The position numbers were made by a program, and so were the translations under genes. A DNA stretch of 64,000 bases from Gracilimonas sp040882225 (lineage in GTDB: Bacteria; Bacteroidota; Rhodothermia; Balneolales; Balneolaceae), in contig JBBEBR010000022.1 of assembly GCA_040882225.1 (NCBI GenBank), positions 372,001 through 436,000 on the forward strand, read 5' to 3'. Positions 62,928 to 64,000 of this stretch are shown one piece after another (the stretch's first letter is position 1; every line of letters begins with the position of its first letter). Under the pieces are notes generated by a model. It had not been told where the DNA came from. It made no database searches and saw only the letters and a program-made list of their open reading frames with translations.

Positions 62928-64000
62928 CTAATCTTCATCTTTTGGCAAGTTAAAATCCACATTATTTCGGTAATCTCCGAGTAAGTGCTCAGAGAAGTAG
63001 TGCCACATCATACGTTGGAAGTAAGGTTGATAAGGCCCGAATCCATGCCGGCGGCCTGGAAGAATCATCATATCAAAACGCTTTCCTGCTTTTATAAGCT
63101 CATCGGCAAGGCGTATGGTATTCGCAGGATGCACGTTATTATCAACATCACCATGAACCAACAGTAAGTGGCCTTTCAGGTTTTTGGCAAGCGAAGGATT
63201 TGTGTCGATGGAAGCATCATAGGAAATTTCCTCTTCCTCAACCTGAACACTATCAGCGTTCATTTTCTTAATGGTTTTGCGCTTTTCTTTAACACCGTTG
63301 TGAACTTCACTCCACCAAATATTATAGATATTGTTGTCATGATTTCCGGCGGAAGAAACGGCTACATCATAAAAATCTGGATAGGTTAGAAGCGCGGCCG
63401 TGCTCATAAATCCACCTCCGGAATGTCCAAAAATTCCAACTCTGTTTTGATCAATAAAACTATGGCGTGAGGCAAGCTGCTCAATGCCGTATTTGTTATC
63501 AGCCAAAGGATAATCCCGCAGATTTCCATAGCCATAATTATGATAATATTTAGAGCGAAGAGGACTGCCACCGCGATTACCAAAAGCGACCACAACAAAA
63601 CCAAGCTGCGAAAGCGCCTGATTTCTGCCAGTGGTTCCGGTTAGAGAGAAACTGGTTGGAAAAGGCTCTGTTTGGGGGCCAGGATATACATATGAAATTA
63701 TGGGGTATTTTTTTGTTGAGTCGAAATCGAAGGGTTTCCACATCACGCCGTATAAATCGGTTGCTCCATCAGCGGCTTTTATGTCGAACTCTTCGGGAGC
63801 CTGCCAACCAATATCGGTGGCAGCTGATATATCCGTTTTTTGAAGCTCGAGCGTTATTTTTCCGCTCGTATTCCGAAGAACAGAAACTGTAGGCTGATCT
63901 ACTTTTGAATAATTATCTACAAAGAAATTACCTTCTTCAGAGCTGGAAATTCTGTGATTGGCGTTTTCTGAAGAAAGATGACGGAAATTAGATCCATCAA
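62928..64000 (-). CDS. Prolyl-oligopeptidase-family (S9) peptidase, C-terminal part
   Basis: The frame is open to the window edge, so the N-terminus (expected beta-propeller) is missing; 357 residues are visible. The catalytic triad is present: Ser in GIFGHSGGGFMS, Asp in HGDVDNNVHP and His in PGRRHGFG. The DPP4-like entry TKKYPIISYVYPGPQ is typical. It cleaves short peptides, probably periplasmic or secreted. A Met at 63746 is internal, not the start. Confidence 0.9.
   Translation of the reverse strand, partial: DGSNFRHLSSENANHRISSSEEGNFFVDNYSKVDQPTVSVLRNTSGKITLELQKTDISAATDIGWQAPEEFDIKAADGATDLYGVMWKPFDFDSTKKYPIISYVYPGPQTEPFPTSFSLTGTTGRNQALSQLGFVVVAFGNRGGSPLRSKYYHNYGYGNLRDYPLADNKYGIEQLASRHSFIDQNRVGIFGHSGGGFMSTAALLTYPDFYDVAVSSAGNHDNNIYNIWWSEVHNGVKEKRKTIKKMNADSVQVEEEEISYDASIDTNPSLAKNLKGHLLLVHGDVDNNVHPANTIRLADELIKAGKRFDMMILPGRRHGFGPYQPYFQRMMWHYFSEHLLGDYRNNVDFNLPKDED

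Noticed and set aside
1..64000. CRISPR array, tRNA, rRNA, IS element or prophage genes
   Set aside because: No regular spaced repeats, cloverleaf or rRNA signatures, transposase motifs or phage structural genes were seen on either strand by eye.

Overview
The window looks like chromosomal DNA of a Balneolota (Balneolales) or closely related FCB-group bacterium. This rests on the combination of a long secreted protein ending in an FPNPFNP-type FlgD/sorting domain, a DUF5916 outer-membrane-type protein, the DUF4212 plus VC_2705-type sodium symporter pair, a DUF92 protein, a DUF3098-like protein, class II (B12-dependent) ribonucleotide reductase and moderately low GC. No rRNA, tRNA, CRISPR array, transposase or integrase gene was recognised. 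The assignment is inference from protein families; I could not run a search.

Layout. 1-5330: a secreted protein fragment, a TPR protein, Maf pyrophosphatase (minus), then DUF3098-like, DUF92 and a dicarboxylate/glutamate symporter (plus). 5416-10512: a large secreted protein, an aldo/keto reductase and a luciferase-like flavin oxidoreductase. 10603-19935 (minus): serine hydrolase, formyltransferase-like protein, RND adaptor and two RND pumps, closely spaced. 20630-28891: AI-2E-type permease, DksA/TraR-like protein, PAS/GAF sensor kinase, two paralogous SGNH-hydrolase lipoproteins and an amidase. 29003-36354: a vitamin B12 block with promoter, cobalamin riboswitch, BtuB-like TonB receptor, BtuG-like beta-propeller lipoprotein, then the B12-dependent ribonucleotide reductase nrdJ, whose upstream region holds a cluster of DnaA-box-like motifs.

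37097-42568 is the most unusual part: a 4.8 kb segment of surface/secreted genes (Ser/Thr-rich protein, small basic protein, lipase, two lipoproteins) lies between two 333-bp direct repeats. Each repeat holds the divergent promoter region of a DUF421 gene and the first 65 codons of inorganic pyrophosphatase. The repeats differ at about 18 sites; all 11 differences inside the codons are synonymous, so the two copies probably come from two related functional loci, not from an old local duplication. The only otherwise complete pyrophosphatase copy is interrupted by a one-base frameshift, as is the lipase in the insert.

43062-64000 is mostly housekeeping: RlmG-like methyltransferase and RNase D, DUF5916 protein, sodium symporter pair, a two-gene nuclease module (GIY-YIG plus PD-(D/E)XK), an HD hydrolase, S41 protease, HslUV, RNase E/G, MurA with a lone biotin carrier and a small helix-turn-helix-like protein, an Spx/ArsC-like protein, a DUF3108 protein, dUTPase and a prolyl-oligopeptidase-family peptidase that runs off the end. 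Four possible frameshifts (near 21882, 39124, 42589 and, weakly, 57949) all sit in short homopolymer runs, so base-calling error must be excluded before calling these genes broken.
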